A stretch of DNA of 64,000 bases, taken from Sycobia sp. Sy_11 (taxonomy: Eukaryota; Arthropoda; Insecta; Hymenoptera; Epichrysomallidae). Location of the stretch: contig JACCIC010000125.1 of the NCBI GenBank assembly GCA_018907035.1, positions 1,364,001 through 1,428,000 of the forward strand. Reading direction: 5' to 3'. The position numbers were made by a program, and so were the translations under genes. Positions 1 to 10,085 of this stretch are shown piece after piece. The notes beneath the pieces were generated by a model, which saw only the letters and a program-made list of their open reading frames with translations, did not search any database and was not told where the DNA came from. Positions within the stretch are counted from its first letter, which is position 1. Each line of letters starts with the position of its first letter.

Positions 1-634
1 TCCTGAGTAAATACATGACAAACATCGTGATTTACCTTTCTGCGCCGAGCATCGTACACCACCAGGTTCAAAACAAATGAAACTTCTAACTACATTGAAC
101 GATAAAAAACGGTACATAAGTCGTTATCGCGTCCTTATGGAAGCGCTTAACAATGGTCATCGATTGAAAAAAGTACATAGAAATTTGAGTTGAGAACAAA
201 AACCCTGGCTGAAATCGTATGTCGAACTTAATACTGAAAAACGAAAGCATGCAAAGAATGAATTTGAAAAACTCTTTTATAAATTGTTAATTAATGCTGT
301 ATATGGAAAATGCATTGAGCTAGAGCGATGTCGCTTTGATATACCTTTAGTTAATAAATTCGCTGGTCGATATGGAGCAGAGACACGCATAGCTATACCT
401 AATTATCATAGCTGTGCAATTTTCGATGAAAATTTAGTTGCCATTCAGCTTCACAAAAAAACAAGTGTAACAATTAAAAAGCCTATATACGTTGGGCTTT
501 CTATCCTCAATCCTTCAAAGACATTAGTGTATGATTTTCACTATTTTTACATGAAAAGCGAGTGGGCGACAAGTGTAAGCTCTTATATCCTGTCACTGAT
601 AGCATAATATATGAAATACAGGATATTGATATGT
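1..634 (+). pseudogene. Polinton/Maverick-type DNA polymerase B, palm fragment
   Basis: One frame runs from the window edge to about 604, with a stop at 193. It reads NTEKRKHAKNEFEKLFYK, LLINAVYGK, then NFHSCAIFDENLV-like text (here NYHSCAIFDENLV) and KPIYVGLSIL followed by YDFHYFYMK. These blocks are characteristic of protein-primed family B polymerases of Polinton/Maverick elements and related viruses (established knowledge). A +1 frameshift near 575 moves the frame to one reading VTDSIIYEIQDIDM, where the catalytic motif C (normally an Asp-Thr-Asp type motif) is degraded to VTDS. The first half of the gene lies left of the window. A 424-base insertion begins at 634 and the gene resumes at 1058. 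Clearly a dead copy. The exact element family is inferred. Confidence 0.75.
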
Positions 635-1057
635 GGCTGCGCCACTTCGTTGTTTGGAAGTGTATGAGTCAAGTAGGACTTCAACACCTTCCAAGAGTAA
701 TATCGATAAGCTAAGTCGACTTGTCAAGTCTATAGTTCAATATTCTCACAAGAAAGTAGAATAAGCGTATTGAGCAGCAGTCTAGTAGAATTCTGAAAAT
801 CACTGGAAAATCTCCGGACACTCTCAGATCTCTCGAAAAATCTCGTCTCCAATGCGGAAACATGCCTTATTTATAGTTCTTAGTGTCCAAACTTGCTTGC
901 GGGTAGAAAGCTAAGGCATAAAAGGCTACTCTTTATCTGTAGTATTGGAACTTATATTGACATTTCGTTGTCTACTTTAGTTAGAAAAAACTGAATGCCA
1001 GTTCCCAGACGTATAAGAATTGAATTTTACCATTATTATGTAAACGGCCAGAACAAT
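634..1057. other. Insertion interrupting polymerase B fragment
   Basis: The polymerase B reading stops matching after GATATG (to 633) and resumes at TATCAAATAATG (from 1061). Both junctions carry ATATG (629-633 and 1056-1060), which may be a short target duplication. The inserted sequence has no convincing ORF, no clear terminal inverted repeat and no similarity to other elements in the window that I could see. Probably a small non-autonomous element. Confidence 0.4.
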
Positions 1058-1345
1058 ATGTATCAAATAATGAAGAAAGATGTTCATAGATTTGATATTT
1101 CTAATTATGATGAAAATCATCAGTATAATATTGTGCGTCAAAATAATCAATTACGTTTGAAGATTATCGAAGATGTTTCGAAGATCTTCCGATTATACAG
1201 CGAGAGCAGTGTAAAATTTATTCAAAATTACACATAGTGAATACAGAAAAAGAGAAAAAATTATCCTCAGTCCATTTGATGTTAAAAAATACTTATTGCC
1301 CAATACTACAAACATATTACCTTGAGGTCCTTATAAAATACTAGA
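1058..1345 (+). pseudogene. Polinton-type polymerase B, C-terminal fragment
   Basis: Resumes the polymerase reading after the insertion with MYQIMKKDVHRFDISNYDEN and NQYNIV-type residues (here HQYNIV), the Asp-rich segment that follows motif C in Polinton-type polymerases. The reading then degenerates. About 30 bases past a stop, FDVKKYLLPNTTNILP and a stop-interrupted GPYKI appear, resembling the short tail peptide of this polymerase family. Same strand as the upstream fragment. Fragment identity is good from the first block and weaker for the tail. Confidence 0.6.
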
Positions 1346-1352
1346 AGAGCAA

Positions 1353-1882
1353 ATGTCGCAAGCTGCAAGTCAGGTAGACAGGGAAATAATGGAAAGTAAA
1401 AGTCAGCAAATAGAGGAGGGGAATGATAATGAAAGGGGATACGATGAGACTAATGGAAGATTTGTCAAGTAGGTGCAGCTACTAAGAAAGAAGAGAGGGA
1501 GAATAAAATCACTAATGATATTTCAGTCACGGTAGCTATACACGTAGAACAAGATAGTAGCGTTGAAGCAACCAATGAATACCAAGATGCACGAGTGAAG
1601 ATGACGCTTTATAGCAATGAAGTTGAACCAATAAACGTTGAGTATAATACATCGGATGAACTATCATATGAATAGAATCCTCAAGAAATCTTGAAGGTAT
1701 TGCAAGGGATAAGCTCAGTTGAATTCGAGAGAAGGGATGTATTCCATGAGGTAATGGAAGGGGCAGAAATTGTGGTGGAGAATCACCTATATGAACAGAC
1801 TGAGGATGATGAAGAAGTCATTCGAGCAGTTAAAGAGTTTGAGAATTGTCAACCTTCTCCAAAGAAAACAAGACTAATCTAA
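1353..1882 (+). pseudogene. Acidic ORF remnants, unrecognised
   Basis: A 39-codon ORF opens with an ATG at 1353 (MSQAASQVDREIMESK, rich in Glu/Asp/Gln). After stops and frameshifts, a second open stretch at 1691-1882 encodes an acidic peptide ending CQPSPKKTRLI. Composition and position right after a Polinton polymerase suggest a broken accessory gene of the same element. I do not recognise a domain and the two parts may not belong together. Confidence 0.25.
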
Positions 1883-1957
1883 TAAGATTCATAGTTAATT
1901 TTATCTTAAAAAATTAATTTTTTACTATAGTGGGATTAAGAAAATATTTCCTTTAGA

Positions 1958-2247
1958 ATGGATTTAACAACTTTAAATGAATTTTCTGAGAACGAGTTCT
2001 TGCCGAGGAAGAAATGTACGGAATTGGAAAAAAATCATCAATACATGGTAACTGTTCTTAAGCAAGTCTTCACAAAATATGGTACCAAAGTCGTTTTTGA
2101 GCTGGACGACTACTTTTAAATATTCTTACCACAGAAGATATCGTCAGCCATTTCAAAGATGAAGAATTTTTCATTAATATGGCTAACAAAGCAAATAAGC
2201 TTTGTTTATTTATAGAGTATCAGGGTGGTAGATGTTTTAAGTTTAAT
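1958..2247 (+). pseudogene. Small Polinton-associated protein, broken
   Basis: An ATG at 1958 opens 53 codons (MDLTTLNEFSENEFLPRKKC to FELDDYF) before TAA at 2117. The next codons read IFLPQKIS in the same frame. A frameshift near 2145 leads to HFKDEEFFINMANKANKLC and FIEYQGGRCFKFN. The pattern of a short N-terminal beta-rich part, an IFLP block and a C-terminal YxGG-type segment resembles small proteins encoded beside polymerase B in insect Polinton-like elements, possibly single-strand DNA-binding. Function is inference from context. Confidence 0.35.
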
Positions 2248-2449
2248 ATTTCTACTTCTTACATAATATTAAAACCTATAGTTTCACTTCTTTTTATTAT
2301 TTATTTATCAAAAACAAAACAAAAAAATCATGTATAACTTAATTACATAAATAAATATTATAATCATAATACTATATGTTTCTTATTTACTTTGAAATTA
2401 GTATCTGTACACCTATCCATATATGTTACTTATATTATATCTTGTATTC

Positions 2450-3070
2450 AATTAATTTCTTTTTTATTTATCCAACTATTATGCTCACTATTGAATCCTA
2501 ACCATTTAACATAGAAGCGGTTACCAATCGGTTTTAGCCCTTTTCTATTAGATAAATTTCAGAAACTTAATCTTTTGAATTTTAGTTTCAGAAAAACTCC
2601 TATATACAGGCTTATCGTAATAATCTTTAACGTCTTAAGTTACTGGATCAGTTTTTATAACTCTTGATATTGTAAAAATTTCAGTAGACCAATTAAGAGT
2701 GTAGCCTTTTTCAAAAATGTTTTATTTTACTTATTCGTACATTATCTCCGATATTTTATTTAATATTTTTCCTTGGTATAATCTCAATTGAAAAACGTTT
2801 CTCCATCTCCTTTGCGTTTTCTTGGCTTACATTTTCAGGCTCAATTCTTATTGTTCAATGCTTTCTTGAATTTTAAACTTTGAGTAAATCTGATAGGATA
2901 TCTATCCATTCGTATTTTCCCTGTTTGCTAATTTGGAAATTTAGAAATGTAGAATACCAATATTATCAGTATCATATTCAATTTGTACACAAAGTAGACT
3001 ATTTTAATCAAAGGTTCCAAAGAGTCAAGATAATTTTTCAAAGAAGAATATCTAATGCTTTTTAAGGATC
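2450..3070 (-). pseudogene. Polinton-type integrase with chromodomain, minus strand
   Basis: Read on the minus strand from 3070 down, this gives decayed retroviral-type integrase text. KYEWIDILSDLLK and NVSQENAKEMEKRF are followed by IGDNVRISK, EKGYTLNWSTEIFTISRVIK and, after frameshifts, RFYVKWLGFNSEHNSWIN. The last block is a typical chromodomain-like C-terminus (aromatic VKWLG...NSWI). The catalytic core lies in the worst-preserved part (2900-3070) and I cannot place the three acidic residues. Orientation is opposite to the neighbouring polymerase fragment, an arrangement seen in Polintons, so both may come from one element. At least four stops and two frameshifts. Confidence 0.6.
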
Positions 3071-4375
3071 ATTTACTTTTTTATTTTTAAAAATACTTAC
3101 TATTTTGTTTAAATATATTCAGGTTTAAATGAAAAAATACATAAATGAATAAAATTAAATAAAAACAAGTTTAAAGTTTTAGATGTATATGCTAAAAAAA
3201 CAGACGCTTATATCCACTTAAGATATGATATATCCAAGACAACAATATGTTTCCATATCAGGTGCCTAACATAAAAAAATTATATCATTATATCAAAAAT
3301 TAAAATTATATATTAAAATTATATATAAAAAATTATATCAAAATTATATCAGTGAAATCCCCCCCCCCCTCCATTAAAAACTTTTCATGAAATCATGAAA
3401 AGTAAAAACTTTCAGGCGACTTTACAATATTCATTTATAACTAAATTTCTTTATAATTCTTCTTTATAAAAATTTAGTATGTATATAAAAATAATCCCAC
3501 GTGAACAGCTACAGTAAAGTAGAGAAAGTCGGGCAATCAGTTTGCTAGAGACAAGTAGAACTATAGCAATTGATTCGAATACGTATTAACTTTGATAAAT
3601 AAAAAAATAACGATCAATTTATTGGAATAGAGAAATAACTGTTGGTTTAAAATGAATTCTATTCCTAACGACTGCGTTTCAAAAATAAGCCATAGAACTA
3701 CTAGTCCGGCCCGTAATTTGTTAAAAAAATTAATATATTTGTATATTTTTTTGCCAATATTTTTTGTTTGCAAAATGGCGTAAAGGAACGTTTTGATTAA
3801 AAGTTTGGCCCTTCATTCAAAAGTCTTAATTTATGATATATTTCAATTAGTGTTTTAAATGTTTGAGTTGTTAGCAAACTTCGTTCAGCTCAGTTTCGTT
3901 GGTTTTCACCTGTAAAGTATATAGATAATGATATTTATAATACTGTATTCTTTTTGTGCTGAATTTTTTCATGTCACTACTACGATTGTATTTTTAAAGA
4001 TTTTAGATAAAAATAGATAAACTTATATGAATGAAATAAAAATCTATTGTTTTCACGAAAAGTACATTGAATTCTAATTATTTTACAGTATACAGTGAAT
4101 TTATGCGAAACAGCGATATTCAGTTTGATCAAGATAGTTTAAAGCATAATGTTGGTCGCCGTCTGAACCTTAAATTTCACTTCATGTATAGCTGCATAAT
4201 TTTTTGAAAAGCTTACGTAACAGCAATGTTATCCAAAGGCTTATTTGTTTTTATAAATATTCAATAAATATATAATTGTTTGTCTGATGTATTAGTCAAA
4301 ATAGATTAAAATATAAATATTTTATATTTTACAAAATGAGAATAGGAAAAGTAGGACCTTTAGGATAGAGTCTTA
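3071..4375. other. AT-rich non-coding stretch
   Basis: No supported gene. It contains a poly-C run (3360-3369) and TATATC-type simple repeats (3270-3350). Short minus-strand ORFs here look like chance. Confidence 0.5.
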
Positions 4376-4645
4376 TTACATCATCGGTCCGAGCGCCCGA
4401 GCTATAATATCTATACGAATGAATATTAATGTAATGTTTTTTACACAAAAGTTTTCGTCGCACTTACCATTAATTGTGACATGTAGAGATTGACTAAATT
4501 TTTTAATAAGATCCGTCCACACGTATAATTGTTCATTCGAGAAAGTTGCGCAGCGTCGAAGCAGGAAGTTAGACATTGATATTATATTTGTCTCCTGCCT
4601 GATAAGGAGATATCGTGTGATACTTACGAATATATCTTTTCTCAA
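4376..4645 (-). other. Open frame with exon-like borders, unrecognised
   Basis: An 89-codon minus-strand open frame containing LLRRCATFSNEQLYVWTDL. Within it, minus-strand sequence CTCCTTATCAG near 4595 resembles a splice acceptor, and ATG|GTAAGT near 4467 resembles a donor, delimiting a possible exon of about 125 bases. The peptide matches nothing I know. In such AT-rich DNA this could be chance. Confidence 0.15.
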
Positions 4646-4695
4646 GCGTAAGACCTCTCACCTAAAGTACTATAATTTGCTGAAAAAAAATCTGA

Positions 4696-4802
4696 AATAT
4701 ATATATATATATATATATATATACGCACGCAGGCATACATGCATGCAATGCATAGAAACTGAGTAAAATAGAGAGAGAAAGAGAGAGAGAGTGAGAGAGA
4801 GA
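4696..4802. repeat. (AT)n and (GA)n microsatellites
   Basis: (AT)n at 4696-4722 and a GA-rich tract at about 4769-4802. The open frames across them (Ile-Tyr and Ser-Leu repeats) are artefacts. The 130 bases that follow are GC-richer but unassigned. Confidence 0.9.
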
Positions 4803-5154
4803 TAGCCGTTGCGTCATCCGTCTGATAGCAGCGGCGAAGCATGCTATCGGTTTTTCTCGCTTTTGTGCGGATCTTCGTACCGAGACTCTCCTGCTCTCTT
4901 TAGTCGCCACCAGTGGCCGCACGCTTGCACTAGAAGATCTATACGAAAGAATCTGACTTTACCATTTTTAATACAAAAATCTTTGAATTTTTTATTTAAT
5001 TACATAACATTTTAAAATTAATTAATTAAATAACCTAATAAAAAAATCATCTTGATTGCCATTAATAAAAATATATATCATTACAAATTTGATTAGAGGA
5101 TATTGATAACAATAGTATATTTAATTCCATCTTCTCTCATCCATAATTAATTTA

Positions 5155-6400
5155 TGAAAAAAAGTCACTCTTATCAGCTTTTCTGGATGTACGGGGAGCT
5201 TTTGACAATGTAAATTGCAATATTCTTCTAGAAAAACTTACAGAAATCAACTACTCAAAAAAATCTTAACATCTTTACAATTCGTTACGCGTGAAAGATG
5301 TGTATATACCGAATCTGCAGGACACAATTACCGACCAGTTAGTAAGGAAGTACCTCAAGGAGGCGTATTAAGCCCGTTCTTATATATAATATATGTAAAA
5401 GACATACTGAAAAATATTCAAAAACTTCACAATTTGCTCACGAGATAGCTATCTATTCAAGCTTTTCTCCATTTACAAAATGTCGAAATGGAATCAAAAA
5501 AGCAGTTAACATTATTAGTAGTTAACACTAACCTAGACATGATAAGTCTCGACTTAGTTGAAAAAACAGTGCTAATTTAATTCAATAATAAACACGTTTA
5601 TCAAGGCTAAACCTCTATTACAGTTGATAATATTGAAATTAAATCCAGTGAAACTATCCGATTTTTAGGTATTATACTCGACTACAAGTTTTCTTTTATA
5701 CCCCACCTTAATTATATTTACAAAAAATGTTCAAGATCAATTAATATTATAAAATTTTTGTGCGGTACTTGGTGGGGATCCAACCCGCAAACCCTCATCA
5801 CTTTCTATAAGAGTTTCGTATGTTCAGTAATAGACTACGGGAGTTCTGTGTATTTTCCGGCTCAAAAAATATACCAGCAAAAAACTGGAAAAAAATTCAG
5901 TTCGCAGCTATAAGAGCAGCCTTGGGGTATCGAATCTCAATTCCGACAAATTGTATGTAGAATTTCAACAAAATATAACAAATGTCTAAGAAATCAAACA
6001 AGGTCTATAGTAATTGAAAAGGGTCTAAAGATTGGTAAAAAATACTTTACAAATTTTTATACAAATAACAGAGAACCCTGATACAAAAGATCTAACCTCA
6101 CGCGACAAGAAATTGTAACAATCAACAGATGCAGGGCAGACCGTTACAATCTTTCAGCATCTCTAGCTATAGTAGGTATAATAGATAATAGATAATGCGA
6201 AATGCACATACAATAATGAAATTCAAGATTTTAATCATATCCTCTGGCAGTGAAGCCTGTATGATAGTGAAAGGCTGGAAATGGTTAAAAATTTAAGAAA
6301 ACATAAACTGTATCATCCTCTTAACATTGAAAGTCTTTTAACGGAACCTAATAGTGTAGCGTGTCAATGTATCTTCGAAAAATGTAAATTATTAATTTAA
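5155..6400 (+). pseudogene. Non-LTR retrotransposon reverse transcriptase, 3' portion
   Basis: Starts inside the RT palm with SAFLDVRGAFDNVN (motif A region) and continues with PVSKEVPQGGVLSPFLYIIYVKDI, which contains the PQGGVLSP block. A later IRFLGIILDYKF segment and SNLTRQEIVTINRCRAD lead to an AKCTYNNEIQDFNHILWQ Cys/His-type tail. It ends SLLTEP...CQCIFEKCKLLI and a TAA at 6398. Where the catalytic acidic motif (xxDD) should be, the sequence is disrupted and read in a different frame. The order RT, thumb, terminal Cys/His region fits a Jockey/I/LOA-like LINE. The clade is not certain. 5'-truncated and full of stops. Confidence 0.75.
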
Positions 6401-6474
6401 GATTATTAATTTAAAATGTTTATTAATTTTTATATTTATGTAATAAAATTAATAATGTTTATTAATTATTAATT

Positions 6475-6540
6475 TATACAAAATATCTTACATTTTAAAT
6501 TAATTAAATTATTAATTTAAAATGTAAGATATTTTGTATA
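6475..6540. repeat. Perfect 30-bp inverted repeat (hairpin)
   Basis: 6475-6504 is exactly complementary in reverse to 6511-6540, with a 6-base loop TAAATT. It lies just downstream of the LINE fragment, within AT-rich DNA. It could be a folded-back slippage product or a minimal hairpin element. Confidence 0.95.
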
Positions 6541-6619
6541 TCGTTAAATGTATGATTTATGTAGGTAGCTAGTTATCAGCTGTATAAATCTATATGAAGA
6601 CTTGATAGCTTTTCTTTAA

Positions 6620-6898
6620 GAAAAAAAAATATCTAATTCCGAGACTTCTTTCATTAAAAATGTTGCGGATGATCAGTCTTTCGAATATTCTGAAGATGTT
6701 GGTCCATCGTCGTAAAACGAAAATATCGATGAAGACGATGACATATCTATTAGGAGCGAGGAAGAGTTCAAAGATTACCAAGAAAAGGAAGAAGACGATG
6801 TAGAAGTGGAGAAGAAGGAGTACCCTCTGGTAAGCAACGGGTCACTCCAAACTTTTAATTTTCTAAACGAAGATGAACAAAGTAGTACATATTTGTAA
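6620..6898 (+). pseudogene. Acidic ORF remnant, unrecognised
   Basis: Open from 6620 to the TAA at 6896 apart from one in-frame TAA near 6713. The peptide is strongly acidic (NENIDEDDDISIRSEEEF and EKEEDDVEVEKKEYP). The mariner at 6921 starts 22 bases after the stop and may have cut off context. Similar acidic stretches occur near Polinton genes at 1353-1882 and about 25.2 kb, so a Polinton accessory origin is possible but not shown. Confidence 0.25.
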
Positions 6899-6920
6899 AA
6901 TTAATTAAATAAAAATATTA

Positions 6921-8093
6921 GGTGTACAACTTTACCTCCGCCGTTTTTTCCGAATTTTGAGGCTTTATTTTAAAAACTGGTTATACATTTATAATTCAAA
7001 GTATTGTTCGTCGCTGGTTACTACTTTCTCCCATCTTTTGAGCAGCATACGAATCGCGTGTTGAAAAAACTGGTCAGCTTTGGAAGCGATCAACGCATCA
7101 ATCCAATTTTTTAATTCTTAATAAGACCGGAAGTACTGGTTAGCTAGGACGTGTGTCACTAATCGAAATAATTGATAGTGTGAGGGAGTAACGTCTGGAA
7201 AATATGATGGGTGGGGCATAACTTCTCATTTCAACGATTTCAAGCATCTCTTGACCACTTTCAGAAGATGGGATCGAACATTGCCATGCTGTAAAATCAC
7301 TTTTTCATGTCTACATTATATTTCGGCTATTTGTCTTTCAATGCTCCGCTCAAACGCATTAATTGCGTTCGGTAACGGTCGTCTGTGATTGTTTCAGTCA
7401 GTTTTAACGACTCATAATAGAGTACTAGTAGCTAGTCCCACCAAGTACTGAACATAACCTTGAATATTCGGCTAGGCCGTCGACGTGGAAGCATGACCAG
7501 GATATCCCCATGATTTTCTGCGCTTTGAATTATCGGAATGAATCCATTCTTCATCCCCAGTTACAATGCGATGAAAAAACCCTTCCGTTTTTGCTTTGCA
7601 AGCAGCTGTTCATCAGTAAACAAACGTCGTTCAAAATCTCTCTGCTTCAACTCGTACGGCGCCCAATTTCCTCGTTTCTTAATCACTCCCATGATTTTCA
7701 CGTGTTTTGAAACGGCATGTTGCGTCACTCTCAATGATCCTGTTAATTCTAGTTGCGTTTGATACGAGTCGTCATCAAGTAATGCCTCCAATTCTGCATC
7801 TTCCAAAAAGCTTCTCTCTTCCACTGCCATGCTGGTCTTCGATGTGTAAAATACCGTTCTGGAAACGTTGAAATCACTCTCGCTCATTCTTTCACTAATA
7901 ACGGCCTCACCATAGCTATTTGAGAGCATTCGACGAGCCTCAGCCACAGATGTCTTCATATTATGGCAGAAAATTAAAACCTTCCGCAAATGACGAGAAT
8001 TTGGCTCATAAGCTCACATGTTTAATCGAGAATAATTTTAAGATGCAGACACAAATCGACCAATATTTTGATGACGTTATTTTTACAAATACC
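6921..8093 (-). mobile_element. Mariner element, mauritiana-like
   Basis: Terminal inverted repeats GGTGTACAAC... (left) and a decayed ...ACAAATACC (right), with TA at 6919-6920 and 8094-8095 as target duplication. The transposase on the minus strand starts near 8009. It reads FCHNMKTSVAEARRMLSNSYGEA (HTH region), then ELEALLDDDSYQTQLEL and RNWAPYEL-type text (here GNWAPYELKQRDFERR). It ends ...MLLKRWEKVVTSDEQYFE near 6985. There is a frameshift near the start and several more in the catalytic half. Length 1173 bp is slightly under the usual 1.28 kb. Non-functional. Confidence 0.88.
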
Positions 8094-8384
8094 TAAGCTT
8101 ATTATATGACATATACGATCTATTTATTTCAACTAATACTTATCACATATACCTAATAACAAAAATTATCTTGATTTCTATTAATAAAAATATATAGTAT
8201 TATAAAATTTATCAGCAGATCTTGAGTTACCCCTCATTGGAAAACGATGCCGAGGGAGAATAAGAATGATTTTATAAATTAACAAATGAGTAAAAATGTA
8301 TGTGTGTGTGCATGTGTGTACTTGCGTGCGCATGTTTGTGTCGAGGAAAACTAAAAAAATTAATCGATAATTTCAGTGAACGAG
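8094..8384. other. Non-coding spacer with (TG)n-type repeat
   Basis: TG/CG-rich simple repeat at about 8298-8342. No gene seen. This separates the mariner from the next Polinton-like fragment. Confidence 0.5.
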
Positions 8385-8772
8385 AATCCTAATAGTGATA
8401 ACAATTCATCATCTTCTTCTTCGGAATATCCCTCTCACCGTCGTCAACAGGTTCAATTTCATCACGTTCACTTCACTACCAATGTCACCTTTAACGAATT
8501 ACAAGGATGTTGAAAAATCCGTTCAGAGTAGAGGTCGTGTAAAAGACGAACGAATGGGTGAAATACAACCACCGGGTGAACGATTCCTGATAACCGAAGA
8601 AAATGAATAATTTATTGGTAAATTTAGTGCTTCAGGTAAAAATTTTGTAATACGTATAAAACAATCCCGATCCCAGAATATAAATACTCTTTAACGACTT
8701 GAGGCCATTAATCGAGAAATCCATACTTACCTAGAATCATTAGCTTCATCCGAAATCAATCTCGTGGTTGTA
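8385..8772 (+). pseudogene. Possible N-terminal part of a Polinton polymerase B gene
   Basis: Decayed reading with a Ser/His-rich start (NSDNNSSSSSSEYPSHRRQ) and later FVIRIKQSRSQNINTL and LEAINREIHTYLESL followed by SEINLVVV. It directly precedes a mariner (8780-10068), on whose far side polymerase B N-terminal text begins at about 10086 on the same strand. That continuity suggests one gene split by the mariner. The match itself is weak. Confidence 0.3.
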
Positions 8773-8779
8773 AGTATTA

Positions 8780-10068
8780 GGTTGTCAAATATCTCCCTTC
8801 CGCTTTTTTGCTCTTCACTCAATGCTTTATAAATAGTGTTACAGTGATCGGATTTACTTCAAATAAGCGCCGTTTTGTTCGATAATCTGTGTCCATCTAG
8901 ACGACAACTTCATAATACCCCTCACGTAGAAACCCCTCTCCTTATTTGCGAAGAATTCGGACAGCCACTTTTCACAAGACTCTTTTGAGTTCAACTTTAC
9001 ACCACCAAGGGCATTCGACATTGACAGGAACAGGTTCTAACCACTTGGCGCTATATTCGGGCTATATGATGGATGCGATAAAACCTCCCATCCGAACTAC
9101 CGTAGCTTCTGACGAGTCATCAACGAAGTGTGTGGTCTGGCGTTGTCCTGGTGGAACACTACACACTTCCTGTTGGCCAATTGTGGATGCTTCTGGTGGA
9201 TAGCCTGCTTCAAGCCATCCAGTTGTTCACAGTAGATCGTAGAATTAAGCGTCTGACCATATGGAAGCAGCACATAGTGGATGATTCCTTTCCAAACCCA
9301 CCAAACACGTAGCAAAACCTTCCTTGCCGTCAATCCTGGCTTGGCCACTGTTTGGCACGGTCCACCGGCCTTGGACCAGGACAGTTTTTGCTTGATATTG
9401 TCGTATGTGATCCATTTTTCATCGCCAGTCACCATCCGCTTCAAAAATGGGTCGAGTTAGTTCCGTTTCAGCAGCACATCGCAGGCGTTGATTCGCTCCA
9501 AAAGGTTTCTTTGCATCAAATCATGCGGCCCCCAATACATCGTCTTTTTCTGTATCCAGCCTTCTGTAGATGGTTTAAAATGGTTTGGTGACTAACTCTC
9601 ATCTCCTGGGTGATGTCACGAGATGCCACATGCCGGTCTAACTAGATAAATTCCATGATTTGATCGGTATTCGTCGTCACAGGTCTTCCGCCGGATGGCT
9701 TATCCATAGTGTCCTTCTCACCGGCTCTGAATCGTCGAAACCATTCCTCTGCGGTTCGAAGTTACAAGTTGATCAGTGTACAATCTCCCAAAACATCATT
9801 AATCTCATGGAACGTTTCTCTAGGGGATTTGCGTTTAACGAAGGAAAACATTAAAATAGCACGAATTTCGGCGTTAGTGAACTCCATGTTTACACACCTA
9901 TAAGTTTTGAACGCAATGTCCAAACTAATCATGTATAGCGTCGTTTTTTACGTTATGTCAAGACCTTTCAAATGATGTATAGTATTGTCAGATACGAGCT
10001 CTGTAGCGCTTTGTACATAGCCGCGAAATTCATAAGATAAAAACGCGGAAGGGAGATATTCGACAACC
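8780..10068 (-). mobile_element. Mariner element, second subfamily (mellifera/cecropia-like)
   Basis: Terminal inverted repeats GGTTGTCAAATATCTCCC (left, + strand) and the reverse complement at the right end (GGGAGATATTCGACAACC). The left TA (8778-8779) is intact and the right one appears as AA. Length 1289 bp is normal for mariner. A related N-terminal fragment on the plus strand is at 32445-32850, and several rearranged copies of other subfamilies lie nearby. The element splits a Polinton polymerase B reading. The transposase is described separately. Confidence 0.9.
8854..9887 (-). pseudogene. Mariner transposase (DD34D type)
   Basis: Starts at the ATG at 9887 (MEFTNAEIRAILMFS-like reading) and stops at 8854, about 344 codons, the usual mariner length. 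The best preserved part, 9097-9444, contains VTGDEKWITYDN (first catalytic Asp) and VVFHQDNARPHTS (second Asp), typical of mariner. Third-Asp text lies in the frameshifted C-terminal part. The HTH half (9450-9887) has several frame changes. Cut-and-paste transposition of its own element would have been the original function. It is now broken. Confidence 0.85.
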
Positions 10069-10085
10069 AAATATCAGAAGCGTAT

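Noticed and set aside
3360..3369. Poly-C runs (also 13494, 30686, 37487) as functional elements
   Set aside because: Simple homopolymers, prone to slippage and assembly error; they explain some local frame changes only.
4642..4922. Open frames with Ser-Leu and Ile-Tyr repeats
   Set aside because: Direct translation of (GA)n and (AT)n microsatellites.
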